A stretch of 64,000 nt of DNA from a bacterium. GTDB taxonomy: Bacteria > Patescibacteriota > Saccharimonadia > Saccharimonadales > Saccharimonadaceae. Made by a program: the position numbers and the translations under genes. The DNA is taken from positions 186,001 through 250,000 of the forward strand of contig SFVX01000001.1 in NCBI GenBank assembly GCA_004561445.1, in the 5' to 3' direction. Shown in pieces: positions 1 through 9,110 of this stretch; position 1 is the first letter of the stretch; each line of letters opens with the position of its first letter. The notes beneath the pieces are model-generated. The model made no database searches and was not told the DNA's origin. It saw nothing but the letters and a program-made list of their open reading frames with translations.

Positions 1-148
1 GACCTGAGACTATTAAGAAGCCAGAAATCGCAAAAAAGATCTCTACCGCAATAAATCCACCAGGCAAGAAACTGCCAAAAAAGTGATAAATCACGATTAG
101 AAGCATCGCGAAGAGGCGAAGCGAATTAAGGCCAACTATCCACTGCAT
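1..148 (-). CDS. Acyltransferase 3 family membrane protein (5' part only)
   Basis: Translating from the ATG at 148-146 gives 49 codons that run off the window edge. The start LNSLRLFAMLLIVIYHF followed by GGFIAVEIFFAISGFLI matches the first two membrane segments of acyltransferase 3 proteins (OafA/YrhL type), including the histidine of the YHF motif, which is catalytic in this family. Such enzymes move acyl groups onto cell-envelope sugars. The ATG lies 7 nt after the exonuclease I stop codon, so the two are probably cotranscribed. Only a weak AGG precedes the start. The family call is fairly safe; the substrate cannot be told. Confidence 0.75.
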   Translation of the reverse strand, partial: MQWIVGLNSLRLFAMLLIVIYHFFGSFLPGGFIAVEIFFAISGFLIVSG

Positions 149-155
149 GAGAGAC

Positions 156-1520
156 CTAGTATGGCATTAGTGATTCGTACCAAAGTTGTAACTCCTGCAG
201 AAGATAAGGATCTTTGCCGGCAGCGGCAAGCTCTTGAATGTCTTTGATATAATCGTTGGCTCGGTTTTTGATGCGCTCAAGGCGATAGGCTTCCCACTTA
301 GTTTGCTCAGCTTCGTCAAGAATGCCATCGAAATTGCGAGCTTTGTAGTGAACTAGCAAATCATCAAGACGCGGATCATGGAATTCGGGGTGAAAATTAG
401 CGAGATCTTGACGCTTGGCGGCGCGCACAGTAGCGCAAGTATTACGATCGGGTTGGTCGAGAAAACCGTCGTAGAGCGCCGATTCGGGGTCGGCAGCTGG
501 CGCAAACTCCGGCTTTTCCTCATTTACAGAGCGCATGCATTCGATAAAATCTGGATGTCTTAAAAGGCACTCAAGGTTTTGATAGACTTTATTTTTATCG
601 AGACCAATTCTACCCCAAGTATTATTCTGCTCGAGAACGCCAAGTGGCGCGAGCGCTGGACAGTGATTATATTTTAACTCTTTGACGACTTTGTAATAAG
701 TATCAGTAATATCATCTTTATGCTCAGCCAGAAATTCATCGAGATTGTAGCGCAAATCAAAGACTAAAACATTACCGTTCTTGGCCGGCGCAATTGGAAA
801 AACGACGGAAGTTTTTTGATGCTCGGAAGAATAGCGACCACAAGTATAGACAACTGGTGCTGGTTTCTCGAGATTCACTAGGCGCTGGACGGCCTTTTTG
901 TCACGAAGCTCAAATAGATAGTTATAGAGTTTTGGCTGCTTTTCTTTGATGAGGCGCGTAACATCAATAAGCGCATTCACATCCGACAAGGCGTCGTGAG
1001 CAGATTCGTGCGAGATGCCGTTTTGTTTGGTCATAAGTTCGAGGCGGTTGGTTGCATGCCCATCCTCAGTAACCGGCCAATTAATTCCCTCTGGACGCAA
1101 AGCGCGCGTCATGCGCACGACATCGAGCAAGTCCCAACGACTACGACCATCGCGCCACTGCCATTCATAAGGATCGTAGAAATTACGCCAGAAAGTATGA
1201 CGCATAAACTCATCATCGAAGCGTACGGAATTATAACCGGTCGCGATCGTACCTGGCGTAAAAATCTCACGACTAACATATTTACAAAATTCCGCCTCGG
1301 TAAGCCCATCGGCAAGCGTGGACTGAGGTGTGATTTTTGTAACCATGATAGCTTGTGGGCTTGGAAGCGTATCTTCGCCAAGCTTGACGAGTAAATTGAC
1401 TGGATCGCCAATCGGATTAAGATCCATATCGGTGCGCTGGCCCGCAAATTGCATTAAACGATCAGCGCGTGGGTCGAGGCCAGAAGTTTCAAGATCATAG
1501 AAGAAAAATGACTGCTCCAT
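156..1520 (-). CDS. sbcB: Exodeoxyribonuclease I
   Basis: A 454-aa DEDDh exonuclease that degrades single-stranded DNA 3' to 5' in recombination and mismatch repair. Residues 1-190 hold the nuclease: FYDLETSGLD gives the first acidic pair, YNSVRFDDEF the next, and HDALSDVNA the DEDDh histidine-aspartate pair. The remainder matches the SH3-like and helical exonuclease I domains. Length is close to the E. coli enzyme (475 aa). The start is preceded by TGCTAAGAT and 6 nt, with no clear ribosome site. The acyltransferase gene follows at a 7-nt gap. Confidence 0.93.
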   Translation of the reverse strand: MEQSFFFYDLETSGLDPRADRLMQFAGQRTDMDLNPIGDPVNLLVKLGEDTLPSPQAIMVTKITPQSTLADGLTEAEFCKYVSREIFTPGTIATGYNSVRFDDEFMRHTFWRNFYDPYEWQWRDGRSRWDLLDVVRMTRALRPEGINWPVTEDGHATNRLELMTKQNGISHESAHDALSDVNALIDVTRLIKEKQPKLYNYLFELRDKKAVQRLVNLEKPAPVVYTCGRYSSEHQKTSVVFPIAPAKNGNVLVFDLRYNLDEFLAEHKDDITDTYYKVVKELKYNHCPALAPLGVLEQNNTWGRIGLDKNKVYQNLECLLRHPDFIECMRSVNEEKPEFAPAADPESALYDGFLDQPDRNTCATVRAAKRQDLANFHPEFHDPRLDDLLVHYKARNFDGILDEAEQTKWEAYRLERIKNRANDYIKDIQELAAAGKDPYLLQELQLWYESLMPY

Positions 1521-1526
1521 ACTCTT

Positions 1527-1535
1527 ATCTTAGCA
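1527..1535 (-). promoter_or_regulatory. Extended -10 promoter of sbcB
   Basis: TGC-TAAGAT on the minus strand lies exactly 6 nt before the sbcB ATG. No convincing -35 box is seen. Transcription should begin at or next to the start codon. Confidence 0.6.
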
Positions 1536-1557
1536 TAAGATAAGGAAAAAGAGCCGA

Positions 1558-2151
1558 TCAGCGACCGGCTCTCTTGGTTGCACGTGCATAATACTTTCTA
1601 TTAGTGATCTCTTCGCTAACGGTTTCTTTAAGAATCTTAACAATCTCGTTAAAGTCACGCGTTTTGCGAGTGATGACGCGATAGCGGCTACCGAATCTTA
1701 CCTTGACGGCGAGACGTTTACGCATCTTGAAACTATGAAAGATTCTAGTTGCGAATACGCCGTATACAGAAGACAAGAAGATGATGCCAGCCATAGCCAT
1801 AAACAAACTCCAAAATGTGGAGTCGTTAGGGCCAAGACTATTATCAAACCACTGAATAAGCCCCAAAGAGCATTCAGTAAGCAGCATATAGCAGACAGCA
1901 AGGCCTGCAACTGTGCCGATAATCTTGTCGAACGAATCGGAAACCATATTGATGTAAAGGTTCCCTCTTTCGTCTGCAACGGAAGCCCCGTAGAGCATCT
2001 GACCACGCATATGATCAACTCTTACTCTATGAACCATTTTGACGCGAGCGCCAAAGCGGTAGCCTAACCATGCCACTAATACCAGCATAGCTGGCGCAAT
2101 GATATACACCCAGTTAAAGCCAGGTGTAAATTCGTGAAAATATTTATTCAT
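1558..2151 (-). CDS. Membrane protein of unknown function
   Basis: This 197-aa protein has three likely membrane segments (about residues 14-31, 80-98 and 111-131) and a basic C-terminal tail rich in K and R. No family is recognised. The start has a strong GGAGGGG site 5-10 nt upstream. It is transcribed from a consensus promoter about 160 nt away, which leaves a long leader containing a 24-bp hairpin. Its 3' end lies 37 nt from the sbcB start, and sbcB has its own promoter. Confidence 0.7.
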   Translation of the reverse strand: MNKYFHEFTPGFNWVYIIAPAMLVLVAWLGYRFGARVKMVHRVRVDHMRGQMLYGASVADERGNLYINMVSDSFDKIIGTVAGLAVCYMLLTECSLGLIQWFDNSLGPNDSTFWSLFMAMAGIIFLSSVYGVFATRIFHSFKMRKRLAVKVRFGSRYRVITRKTRDFNEIVKILKETVSEEITNRKYYARATKRAGR

Positions 2152-2176
2152 TTTTCACCCCTCCTCTTTCCCGCGT

Positions 2177-2238
2177 CATTTACGCGATTCTATCCGCTAG
2201 GATGGTGGACTAACTAGTGGATAGGACCGCGTAAATGC
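2177..2238. repeat. Long imperfect inverted repeat in the leader of the 1558-2151 gene
   Basis: CATTTACGCG pairs with CGCGTAAATG, and the next 14 positions pair with one or two mismatches, giving a 24-bp stem with a 13-nt loop. Read as plus-strand RNA the stem has one mismatch and two G-U pairs; read as minus-strand RNA it has two mismatches. It ends about 12 nt before the ribosome site of the membrane protein gene, so it could affect translation. Confidence 0.7.
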
Positions 2239-2319
2239 GTTTGAGAAAATTGGAAGACAATTGCTAAATTATGCTTCATGCTTTGAAAGTGCCTGACTGT
2301 CTTAAACAATCATGCCTCC

Positions 2320-2348
2320 ATTATAGCATAAGCGTTTAAAATTGTCAA
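2320..2348 (-). promoter_or_regulatory. Consensus sigma-70 promoter for the 1558-2151 gene
   Basis: Minus strand TTGACA (2348-2343), 17-nt spacer, TATAAT (2325-2320). This matches the consensus in both boxes. Transcription should start near 2313, leaving about 160 nt of leader. Confidence 0.85.
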
Positions 2349-2400
2349 GTATTTTGGAGTTTTTTGGGAGATTTTCAAGAGTATTTTGAGTCTTCACAGC

Positions 2401-2430
2401 AAAAATCCACCCCTGTTAGTAGGGGTGGTT
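2401..2430 (-). terminator. Terminator of the pheS-pheT-FKBP-trxB operon
   Basis: CCACCCCT (2407-2414) pairs with AGGGGTGG (2421-2428) around a 6-nt loop. On the minus strand the stem is followed by TTTTT, 24 nt past the trxB stop. Confidence 0.9.
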
Positions 2431-2451
2431 TTGTGACTTTTTAATATAGTT

Positions 2452-3333
2452 TTATTTTAGATAATTACGAATCGCAACGGCCGCTGCAGCGCCTTCGCCA
2501 GTCGCCGTAACGACTTGATGGACGGATTCATAACGGCAATCGCCGGCCGCAAAGAGGCCAGGGATTTTTGTCATATAATTTTTGTCGGTGACTACACTAC
2601 TGTCTTCGGCGAGCACTTCGGCTGGCAAGAAAGCCGTAGCCGGACGCTGACCGATAAAGATGAAGATATTGTGCGCCGAGAAGGTTCGGCCATCTTCAGA
2701 GATAACAGATAATTCTTGATCTGCTTGTTCAATTTTGGTCGGAATAACGTCAAGTTCAACCGAAATACGAGGTTCGTGCTCGAGGCGCTCACGTAAAGTA
2801 TCGTCGCAGCGCAACCTTGAACGCACGAGTAGCGTAACTTTGTCGCAAAATTTTAACAGATAGAATGCTTCTTGTACGGCAGAATTTCCACCACCGATCA
2901 CGAGCACGTTTTGACCACGAATAAGCGGACCGTCACAGGTAGCGCAGTAGGAAACACCCGGAAGATCCTCGCCCGGAATACCAAGACGAACGCGCTCAGT
3001 GCCAGTCGCAACTAGGACAGCGCGCGCAAGCAAATGCTCGTCGCCATCAACCTCAAGATCAATACCAGCATCAGACTGAGTGAGCTTTGTAATCTCGCCA
3101 TAGCCAAACTCGGTGCCGAAAGATTCGGCCTGAGAGCGCATAGTTTGCATCAGTTCTGCGCCAGTACCAATGAAGCCTGGATAATTCTCAATCTTGGAGA
3201 TAGTAGCCGCAAGACCACCCATGTTGCCCCGCTCGAGCACGAGCGGAGCTTTTTTATCACGAGCGGCGTAAATGGCGGCCGACATAGCAGCCGGTCCCGA
3301 GCCAATAATTACAAAATCATTAACCTTCTGCAC
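2452..3333 (-). CDS. trxB: Thioredoxin reductase
   Basis: A 293-aa FAD/NADPH enzyme that reduces thioredoxin. GSGPAAMSAAIYAAR near the N-terminus binds FAD, the redox pair is CATC at about residues 130-133, GGGNSAVQEAF is the NADPH site, and GLFAAGDCR near the end is the second FAD motif. Slightly shorter than the usual 310-320 aa. It overlaps the 3' end of the membrane FKBP gene by 14 nt, so the two are translated together, which links redox and folding functions. No thioredoxin gene is in the window. Confidence 0.95.
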   Translation of the reverse strand: MQKVNDFVIIGSGPAAMSAAIYAARDKKAPLVLERGNMGGLAATISKIENYPGFIGTGAELMQTMRSQAESFGTEFGYGEITKLTQSDAGIDLEVDGDEHLLARAVLVATGTERVRLGIPGEDLPGVSYCATCDGPLIRGQNVLVIGGGNSAVQEAFYLLKFCDKVTLLVRSRLRCDDTLRERLEHEPRISVELDVIPTKIEQADQELSVISEDGRTFSAHNIFIFIGQRPATAFLPAEVLAEDSSVVTDKNYMTKIPGLFAAGDCRYESVHQVVTATGEGAAAAVAIRNYLK

Positions 3334-4027
3334 TGTAGCCCATACTCTTTAGATAAAGATTATTGAGTTCGTCCGGAACTTCGACTTCGTCGACGCGCGG
3401 AACAAGCATTACAACAAAGCGAAGTGGGCTGTTGGCAGGAATGCTACCCTGGTCTTGATCGCCGTAGCCAAGCGCAGAAGGAATAGAGATTTCGCGAACG
3501 CCACCAATCTTCATACCCTGAATACCATCTTTCCAACCCTGAATCATCTCGGTAGTACCAGCAAGAGGCGAGTTTAGCGCGGTTGGTTTGCTAGCATCAT
3601 CAAAAGACGAATCAAAGACGGTCTCATCGGAAAGCCAGCCAATGTAATAGGCAGAGTATTCAACGAAGTCTTCGCTATTAACCTCCTCACCATCACCAAC
3701 TTTGAGATCAGTCCAAGTAACATCTGTAACATCGGCAGCATTAAATGATTTGACGCGACTTTTGAAAGTTGCGAACTCATCAAAATACTTACTGGAAAGT
3801 TCAGATGCCTGTGCGTTAACTTTGTCTTGATATTCGGCCAGAAGCTCTTGATAGCGAGCCTCTTCTTCGGCAGTCAAAGCACTAGCCTCAGCGCTAGACG
3901 AGCTGCCGTTACTACTTAATACAATACTCGCATACAACGCAAAAGTCGAAAGAAGCATTAGGAGTGCGATAAATACAATAACAATGCGCTGACGTGGCGA
4001 CGTATGTAAATCTTGATTTGCGATCAT
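3320..4027 (-). CDS. Membrane-anchored FKBP-type peptidyl-prolyl isomerase
   Basis: This 235-aa protein has a short cytoplasmic N-terminus, one membrane helix (about residues 15-38), a Ser/Ala/Glu-rich linker with coiled-coil character, and a C-terminal FKBP domain (about 105-215). The FKBP part shows VFDSSFDD, MIQGWKDGIQGMKIGG and ALGYG, the usual active-site elements. It probably speeds proline isomerisation of exported proteins outside the membrane. The start follows pheT by 18 nt with GGAGG just upstream, and the end overlaps trxB. Confidence 0.92.
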   Translation of the reverse strand: MIANQDLHTSPRQRIVIVFIALLMLLSTFALYASIVLSSNGSSSSAEASALTAEEEARYQELLAEYQDKVNAQASELSSKYFDEFATFKSRVKSFNAADVTDVTWTDLKVGDGEEVNSEDFVEYSAYYIGWLSDETVFDSSFDDASKPTALNSPLAGTTEMIQGWKDGIQGMKIGGVREISIPSALGYGDQDQGSIPANSPLRFVVMLVPRVDEVEVPDELNNLYLKSMGYSAEG

Positions 4028-4045
4028 TTTACCTCCAGAACCACC

Positions 4046-6475
4046 CTAGTTAATTGATTCTAATGTGCTCATTATAGCTTGAATCTCATCTTTTGATAAG
4101 GTTTTTGCCGGATCAGAAAACTTGATGTGGAAACTAATATTCTTAGTATCGGCGCCATCAGCGTGATAAATAGAGCTACATTCTAGGCTATAAATAAGGT
4201 TTTTTGCCTCAAGTGCAGCTTTGATTTTCTTTTCGAGTTCACTAAAGGATGCGTCGACTGGCTGCGAGATTGTAATATCGCGAAGGACGGAAGGATAGGC
4301 GCTAAGGCGGAAATCTTTAGCTTTGATGCCGAGATTCTTAAGTAAGACCGATAGATCAAGCTCAAATGCAGCGACGCCGAGTGGAAGCTTGAAATCGCGC
4401 AGGATTTTTTGCTTAATCTCGCCAAGGTATCCGAGGAGTTGGCCGTTTACGACAATATTCGCAGAACGTTTGCTCTCGTAATATGCATTTGAAGAGTCTT
4501 TAGCTACATGAAAAGGCTCGATGTCATAATTGACACCAAGTTTGGCAAGCATTTTTTCAAGATAAAGCTTGGCAGTATAGTAATTGCCGTCGGACTTCTC
4601 ATTCACAAAGACAAAACCAAGATGATGCGCATTTTGCGGCACGCCGTCTTCGTCAAGACCAGCAGTCTTGGTATAGACCTGATTGCATTCGAAGAGTGCG
4701 AATTTTCCGTAACCAGCGCGTAAGTTGGCATAAGATTTGTCAAGCAAAGATGGCACGATGCTCTGGCGGATATATTGCAGATCTGGCGAAATGGAGTTGA
4801 CAATGCGATAAGAATTCTCAAGATTTTGGCCGACTTTTTGCAAAAGATTGCCGTGAATAAAAGAATAGGTAAGCACTTCGTTGGCGCCGTAACTACTCAA
4901 AATGTTACGAATATCGGTTTTGAGCGTAAACATTTCGTTAACATTTGAAGTGGCGTGAAGCGGCAAAACTGGCGAGATATTGTCGTAGCCGCTGAGACGA
5001 CCGACTTCTTCAATAACATCCTCTGGGATATGAATGTCGGTGCGCCAGTATGGAGCGGTTGCGACAAGATTGTCGCCGTCAAGCTTGATATTAAATTCGA
5101 CACTCTCAAGAATATCTTTGGCTTGTTCTGCTGAGAAATCGGTACCGAGCAAAGAATTGAGCTGTGTAAGCGGCAAGACAACTGGCGCGACAGTCGGAGT
5201 TTCCTTTTGCGAATCAAAGACAGCAATTGGCGTCATATATTCTTCAAGAAGCTTAGTAGCGTAAAGAGCGACTGGCAAAGTTTGGCCGGCTGGTTGCCCT
5301 TTTGTAAAGCGCGTAATTGCTTCCGAGAAAATACCGTGTGCCATCTGAGTTTTACGCAAATTATAGAGGCTAAAAGTCGCAGATTCGAGAATCACACGCT
5401 TGGTGTTTTCATCAATTTCGGTATTAGCGCCGCCCATTGCACCAGCAAGCGCAACTGGAATGTTATTGCTAGTAATTACGATATCAGACTCGACTAGTTC
5501 AACTTCTTTGCCATCAAGCAAAGTGAGCTTTTCGCCAGATTTAGCGGCACGAACGATGATTTTTGGCGTTTCAATACCACCGACGGCGACGAATTTGTCG
5601 TAGTCGAAAGCATGAAGTGGCTGGCCAGTGAGTAGCATGATGTAATTAGTAATATCAACAATCGCATCAATTGGACGCATACCAGAACGTGCAAGCAAGG
5701 TATCTTCGTAGGTTAGATAAGGCTTTTTATGGTCACCTTCGGTCCCAAGTACGACAGCAGTATAACGTGGACAAAGTTCCTTATCGGCAATTTCGATTTC
5801 GAGCTTGACGCCTTTATTTTCGATAGCGGCTTTCGTCTCGAGCAGCCAATCCGGCGTCTGAAATTTTTGGCCGAGAATACCAGCAACTTCGCGCGCAAAA
5901 CCGATGATGCCAAAAGTGTCTGGGCGATGCGTGAGAGATTTGTTCTCAATATCGAGAATGATATCATCGAGCTCAAAAAGTTTAGCAAAATCGTCACCAG
6001 CTTTAGTAGTAGCTGGATCGAGTTCGACGATGCCAGAATGGTCGTCGCCAAGATCGAGCTCGTCGGCGCCCGCCATCATGCCATAGGAATCGTATTTTTT
6101 GAGCATGCAGCGCATACCGATAACAAAAGGTTCGGCGTCGTGCACGGAAGCCGGAACAATCGCGCCTGGCGCAATCCAAGCCGCAAACATGCCAGCGTGA
6201 ACATTTGGCGCACCACACATAACTTGCACAAAGCCATCTTCGTCGCGTTCTACATCAGCTGCACGACCATTATCGTTAATCTTACAAAGGCTAAGATGTG
6301 TGCCTTCAATTTTTTCGCAAGATTCAACCTTAACGGCATAAATTTTGTCGTATTTATGAGTCTGGTCAATAGCTTCTTCAACTTCAACGAGACGAGCGCC
6401 AATAAGCTTGATAAGCTCGTCGTTGTCGATGTTGATGTCGACAAATTTTTTGATCCAATTGAGAGAAATTAGCAT
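4046..6475 (-). CDS. pheT: Phenylalanyl-tRNA synthetase beta subunit
   Basis: 809 aa, the usual bacterial length. It pairs with PheS in an alpha2-beta2 enzyme that charges tRNA-Phe. The order is: N-terminal helix (ISLNWIKKFVDI), EMAP-type tRNA-binding fold (about 40-150), B3/B4 editing region, B5 region, the catalytic-like core, and a C-terminal ferredoxin-like anticodon-binding domain (YPSVLRDITI). The ATG overlaps the last 7 nt of pheS and is preceded by AAAGGAG inside pheS. Confidence 0.97.
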   Translation of the reverse strand: MLISLNWIKKFVDINIDNDELIKLIGARLVEVEEAIDQTHKYDKIYAVKVESCEKIEGTHLSLCKINDNGRAADVERDEDGFVQVMCGAPNVHAGMFAAWIAPGAIVPASVHDAEPFVIGMRCMLKKYDSYGMMAGADELDLGDDHSGIVELDPATTKAGDDFAKLFELDDIILDIENKSLTHRPDTFGIIGFAREVAGILGQKFQTPDWLLETKAAIENKGVKLEIEIADKELCPRYTAVVLGTEGDHKKPYLTYEDTLLARSGMRPIDAIVDITNYIMLLTGQPLHAFDYDKFVAVGGIETPKIIVRAAKSGEKLTLLDGKEVELVESDIVITSNNIPVALAGAMGGANTEIDENTKRVILESATFSLYNLRKTQMAHGIFSEAITRFTKGQPAGQTLPVALYATKLLEEYMTPIAVFDSQKETPTVAPVVLPLTQLNSLLGTDFSAEQAKDILESVEFNIKLDGDNLVATAPYWRTDIHIPEDVIEEVGRLSGYDNISPVLPLHATSNVNEMFTLKTDIRNILSSYGANEVLTYSFIHGNLLQKVGQNLENSYRIVNSISPDLQYIRQSIVPSLLDKSYANLRAGYGKFALFECNQVYTKTAGLDEDGVPQNAHHLGFVFVNEKSDGNYYTAKLYLEKMLAKLGVNYDIEPFHVAKDSSNAYYESKRSANIVVNGQLLGYLGEIKQKILRDFKLPLGVAAFELDLSVLLKNLGIKAKDFRLSAYPSVLRDITISQPVDASFSELEKKIKAALEAKNLIYSLECSSIYHADGADTKNISFHIKFSDPAKTLSKDEIQAIMSTLESIN

Positions 6476-7446
6476 GAAAACTCCTTTAGGAAGTCTAGTT
6501 TAGCGGATTCGAAGTGACGGACGTCACCCAGACCGTGGCGTAGCATGGCGAGACGATCGATGCCACCACCCCAAGCAAAGCCTTGATATTTAGTCGGATC
6601 GATGCCGGCCATCTTGAGAACATTTGGATGGATCATGCCACAACCGAGCATTTCGAGCCAGTCACCGCCTTTGCCACCAAGAGCTTTTGGTTTTTCAATT
6701 AAGAACTCAAGAGATGGCTCAGTAAATGGGAAGTAGCCCGGTTGAGTCTTAATATTGAGCTTTTGGCCGTAATATTTTTCAAAGAATTCGCGCAAAATGC
6801 CGAGCATATTGCCGAGCGTGCAAGTCTTAGAAACATAAACGCCTTCACATTGATAGAAAGTGTGCTCATGAGTTGCATCGACATCCTCGTTGCGATAAAC
6901 GCGCCCTGGGACTGCAACGGCGATTACTTCGCCTTCGTCAAGTTTATGCTTGTAGGCTTTTAGAACACGGTGTTGCATAGTGCTAGTGTGAGCTGGCGGA
7001 ATAAAGCCTTCTTCGGTGCGAAAAGTATCATAACCATCGCGAGCCGGATGGCCTTTGGTAAAGTTGAGGCTATCAAACATATGATATTCATCATCGAGTT
7101 GGCGAGATTCAACAATATCGAAACCCATAGACTGATAAATTGCGATTACGCGGTCGAGCTCAGTCATGAGTGGATGCTGACTACCATCAGTGGCATGCAA
7201 AAGCTCTGGCATGTTGCCATTAAGGCCACAAGGAGCCGTAATATCGAGAGGCTCGACTTCGGTCTCAAGCGCAGCGGCTTCAGCTTCAGCAATTTGTGCT
7301 AGGATAGCTTGCTTTTTTTCGTTGATTTGCTTGCCAAACTCAGCCCTTTTCTCGGCTGGGATTTCTTTTATTTTGGCGTATTCTGAGTTAATCGCCTTTA
7401 GTTCGCTTTTAAGCGTGGCGATTTTCGTCTCCAAATCACTTGACAT
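6469..7446 (-). CDS. pheS: Phenylalanyl-tRNA synthetase alpha subunit
   Basis: 325-aa class II synthetase subunit carrying the catalytic site. An N-terminal coiled coil (residues 1-60) precedes the core with HPLM, TSTMQHRVL, YRNEDVDATHEHTFYQCEG and the motif 3 region WGGGIDRLAML. The stretch GGKGGDWLEMLGCG is typical of PheS. No ribosome site lies before the ATG. TATTAT stands 7 nt upstream, between this gene and the preceding small membrane gene, so it may have its own start of transcription as well as readthrough. Confidence 0.97.
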   Translation of the reverse strand: MSSDLETKIATLKSELKAINSEYAKIKEIPAEKRAEFGKQINEKKQAILAQIAEAEAAALETEVEPLDITAPCGLNGNMPELLHATDGSQHPLMTELDRVIAIYQSMGFDIVESRQLDDEYHMFDSLNFTKGHPARDGYDTFRTEEGFIPPAHTSTMQHRVLKAYKHKLDEGEVIAVAVPGRVYRNEDVDATHEHTFYQCEGVYVSKTCTLGNMLGILREFFEKYYGQKLNIKTQPGYFPFTEPSLEFLIEKPKALGGKGGDWLEMLGCGMIHPNVLKMAGIDPTKYQGFAWGGGIDRLAMLRHGLGDVRHFESAKLDFLKEFSC

Positions 7447-7462
7447 AACACTTATAATATTA

Positions 7463-7690
7463 CTACTTGATAAAGAAAATCACAAGGAGCGACAAGAGAG
7501 CGAGCACGACCAGAATCGCCCAAAACCAACTAAATCGATTGGTCTTCTTGGTGCCTTCGAGCATCGCAGAATCTTCTACGCCATCAAAATCGACTTGCTT
7601 TGAAGATTCGGATGCACGCTGACGTAAATCGGCGGCGATCCTCTCTTGTAAACGGCTATTCTCTTCATCTTTTTGGACTAAGATTCCCAC
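7463..7690 (-). CDS. Small tail-anchored membrane protein
   Basis: 75 aa starting at GTG behind a good AGGGAGG site. Residues 1-48 are charged and probably helical; the last 25 form one hydrophobic segment (FWAILVVLALLSLLVIFFI), so the protein is tail-anchored with its body in the cytoplasm. It is first in the operon with pheS and pheT, 16 nt from pheS. No family is recognised. Confidence 0.65.
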   Translation of the reverse strand: MGILVQKDEENSRLQERIAADLRQRASESSKQVDFDGVEDSAMLEGTKKTNRFSWFWAILVVLALLSLLVIFFIK

Positions 7691-7723
7691 TTCTACCTCC
7701 CTGTAATTTTGCTAACTTTTTCT

Positions 7724-7749
7724 ATTATATCAGTTAACTGTGGTATTAT
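7724..7749. promoter_or_regulatory. Divergent extended -10 promoters (small TM/phe operon and aquaporin)
   Basis: Minus strand TGA-TATAAT (7732-7724) points to the 7463-7690 gene, and plus strand TGG-TATTAT (7741-7749) to the aquaporin gene. Neither has a clear -35 box. The two cores are about 8 bp apart, so both polymerases cannot bind at once. Confidence 0.55.
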
Positions 7750-7782
7750 AACGGTATAAATCAAATTTAACGGAGGTGTAAG

Positions 7783-9090
7783 ATGGCTAAATCTAAAGCC
7801 AAGAAGGGTAAGAAGAATACCACTTCTAAAAAAGCTACCGAAAAAGCAGTCGAAGCCAAACTTGCCGAAAAGGAAGAGTTGGCCGTAGAGGCTGAAGAGG
7901 TGGAAAAAGTCGACGAGGAAGTCGTTGAGGAAGAAACTAAAGACGAAGAAGTCGAGGAAGTCGAGGACGAAGTCGAAGACTCTGAAGACGAGGACGAAGA
8001 ATCCGAAGACGATGAGGATGAGGATGAGGATGACGACGATGAAGAAGAAGACGATGAGGATGAGTCCGAGGACGACGACGACGATGAGTCTGATGACGAA
8101 GACGAGGACGACGACGACGAAGAAGAAGTCGAAGTAGAACCTAAGAAAGTCGAGAAAAAATCCAAGAAGGCCGACAAGGAAGCCAAGAAGGCCGAGAAAA
8201 AAGCTGAAAAAGTCAAAACCGACGAGAAGAAAGAAACTGCAAAGGTTATCACCGTAGCAGCAAAAGCTAACCCAGTGAAAGAATTCTTTGCACGCAAATT
8301 TGACGCCAGTGAAAATATCTTGACCATCTTTAAGAGCGGTAAGATTTTCGGCGCATTGATCGGTGAGTTGCTTGGTACGGCCGCAATTTCTGCGATTGTA
8401 TTGACGCTTGGCCTCAACCCAATTTATGTTGTATTTGCATATCTTGGTATTACGCTTGCCGTCTTTAAACTTTCAGGTGCAAACCTCAACCCAGTAATTA
8501 CTGCTGGTATGCTCGCTACTCGCCGCATGTCCGCGATTCGTGGCGTACTTTACCTTATCGCACAGGTACTTGGTGCTTGGATTGCCTACCTAGTTGTAAA
8601 CGCCTTCTTGCAGGCCGGTATTGCAACTGGTAATGTTCAGGGTACTACTGCCCTTCCAGCACTCGCAACCGCTGATAGTATCACTGTTGCTACCGAGGGC
8701 GCAAGCTACTTCTGGGCAATCACAATGATTGAGTTCATTGGCGCAATCATCTTTGCATTTATCTTTGCGCGCGCACTCGCCTACAAACGCAGCTCATTTA
8801 CCTTTGCCGCAACCGTAGCTGCTGGTATGTTCACTGCAATTCTCTTTGCATTGACCATATCAATGAACTACCTTGGCATTTCTCAGGAATATACCTATGT
8901 TTTGAACCCAGCAACCGCTGTTGTTTATGGTCTATTCCCAAGCAGCGCAGAAGGTTTTGATGCCCTCATGCAAGCTTTGATGCCGATGCTCGTTAGCTAT
9001 GTAATCTTCCCAGTACTTGGTGGTATCGTAGGCTTCTACGCATCAGATATTGCTGGCAAGTTGTCCGGTGAAAATCTTAGCGAAGAGTAA
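7783..9090 (+). CDS. Aquaporin/glycerol-facilitator (MIP family) with long acidic N-terminal extension
   Basis: 435 aa. Residues 1-165 are low complexity: Lys-rich, then a run dominated by Asp and Glu (about 40-125), then Lys/Glu again. Residues 180-425 are a six-helix MIP channel with half-helix motifs SGANLNPV (about 235, Val for the usual Ala) and LNPAT (about 375). It should pass water or small neutral solutes. A standard MIP is about 230-280 aa, so the extension is extra and lies in the cytoplasm. GGAGG precedes the ATG. The residues around the pore do not let me choose water or glycerol. Confidence 0.88.
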   Translation: MAKSKAKKGKKNTTSKKATEKAVEAKLAEKEELAVEAEEVEKVDEEVVEEETKDEEVEEVEDEVEDSEDEDEESEDDEDEDEDDDDEEEDDEDESEDDDDDESDDEDEDDDDEEEVEVEPKKVEKKSKKADKEAKKAEKKAEKVKTDEKKETAKVITVAAKANPVKEFFARKFDASENILTIFKSGKIFGALIGELLGTAAISAIVLTLGLNPIYVVFAYLGITLAVFKLSGANLNPVITAGMLATRRMSAIRGVLYLIAQVLGAWIAYLVVNAFLQAGIATGNVQGTTALPALATADSITVATEGASYFWAITMIEFIGAIIFAFIFARALAYKRSSFTFAATVAAGMFTAILFALTISMNYLGISQEYTYVLNPATAVVYGLFPSSAEGFDALMQALMPMLVSYVIFPVLGGIVGFYASDIAGKLSGENLSEE

Positions 9091-9110
9091 GAAAACATCA
9101 CGTCAAAATA

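Noticed and set aside
7767-8417. 216-aa Ser-rich minus-strand ORF
   Set aside because: It is the reverse reading of the Asp/Glu codon run of the aquaporin extension; GAN codons give Ser/Thr-rich shadows. No ribosome site or promoter.
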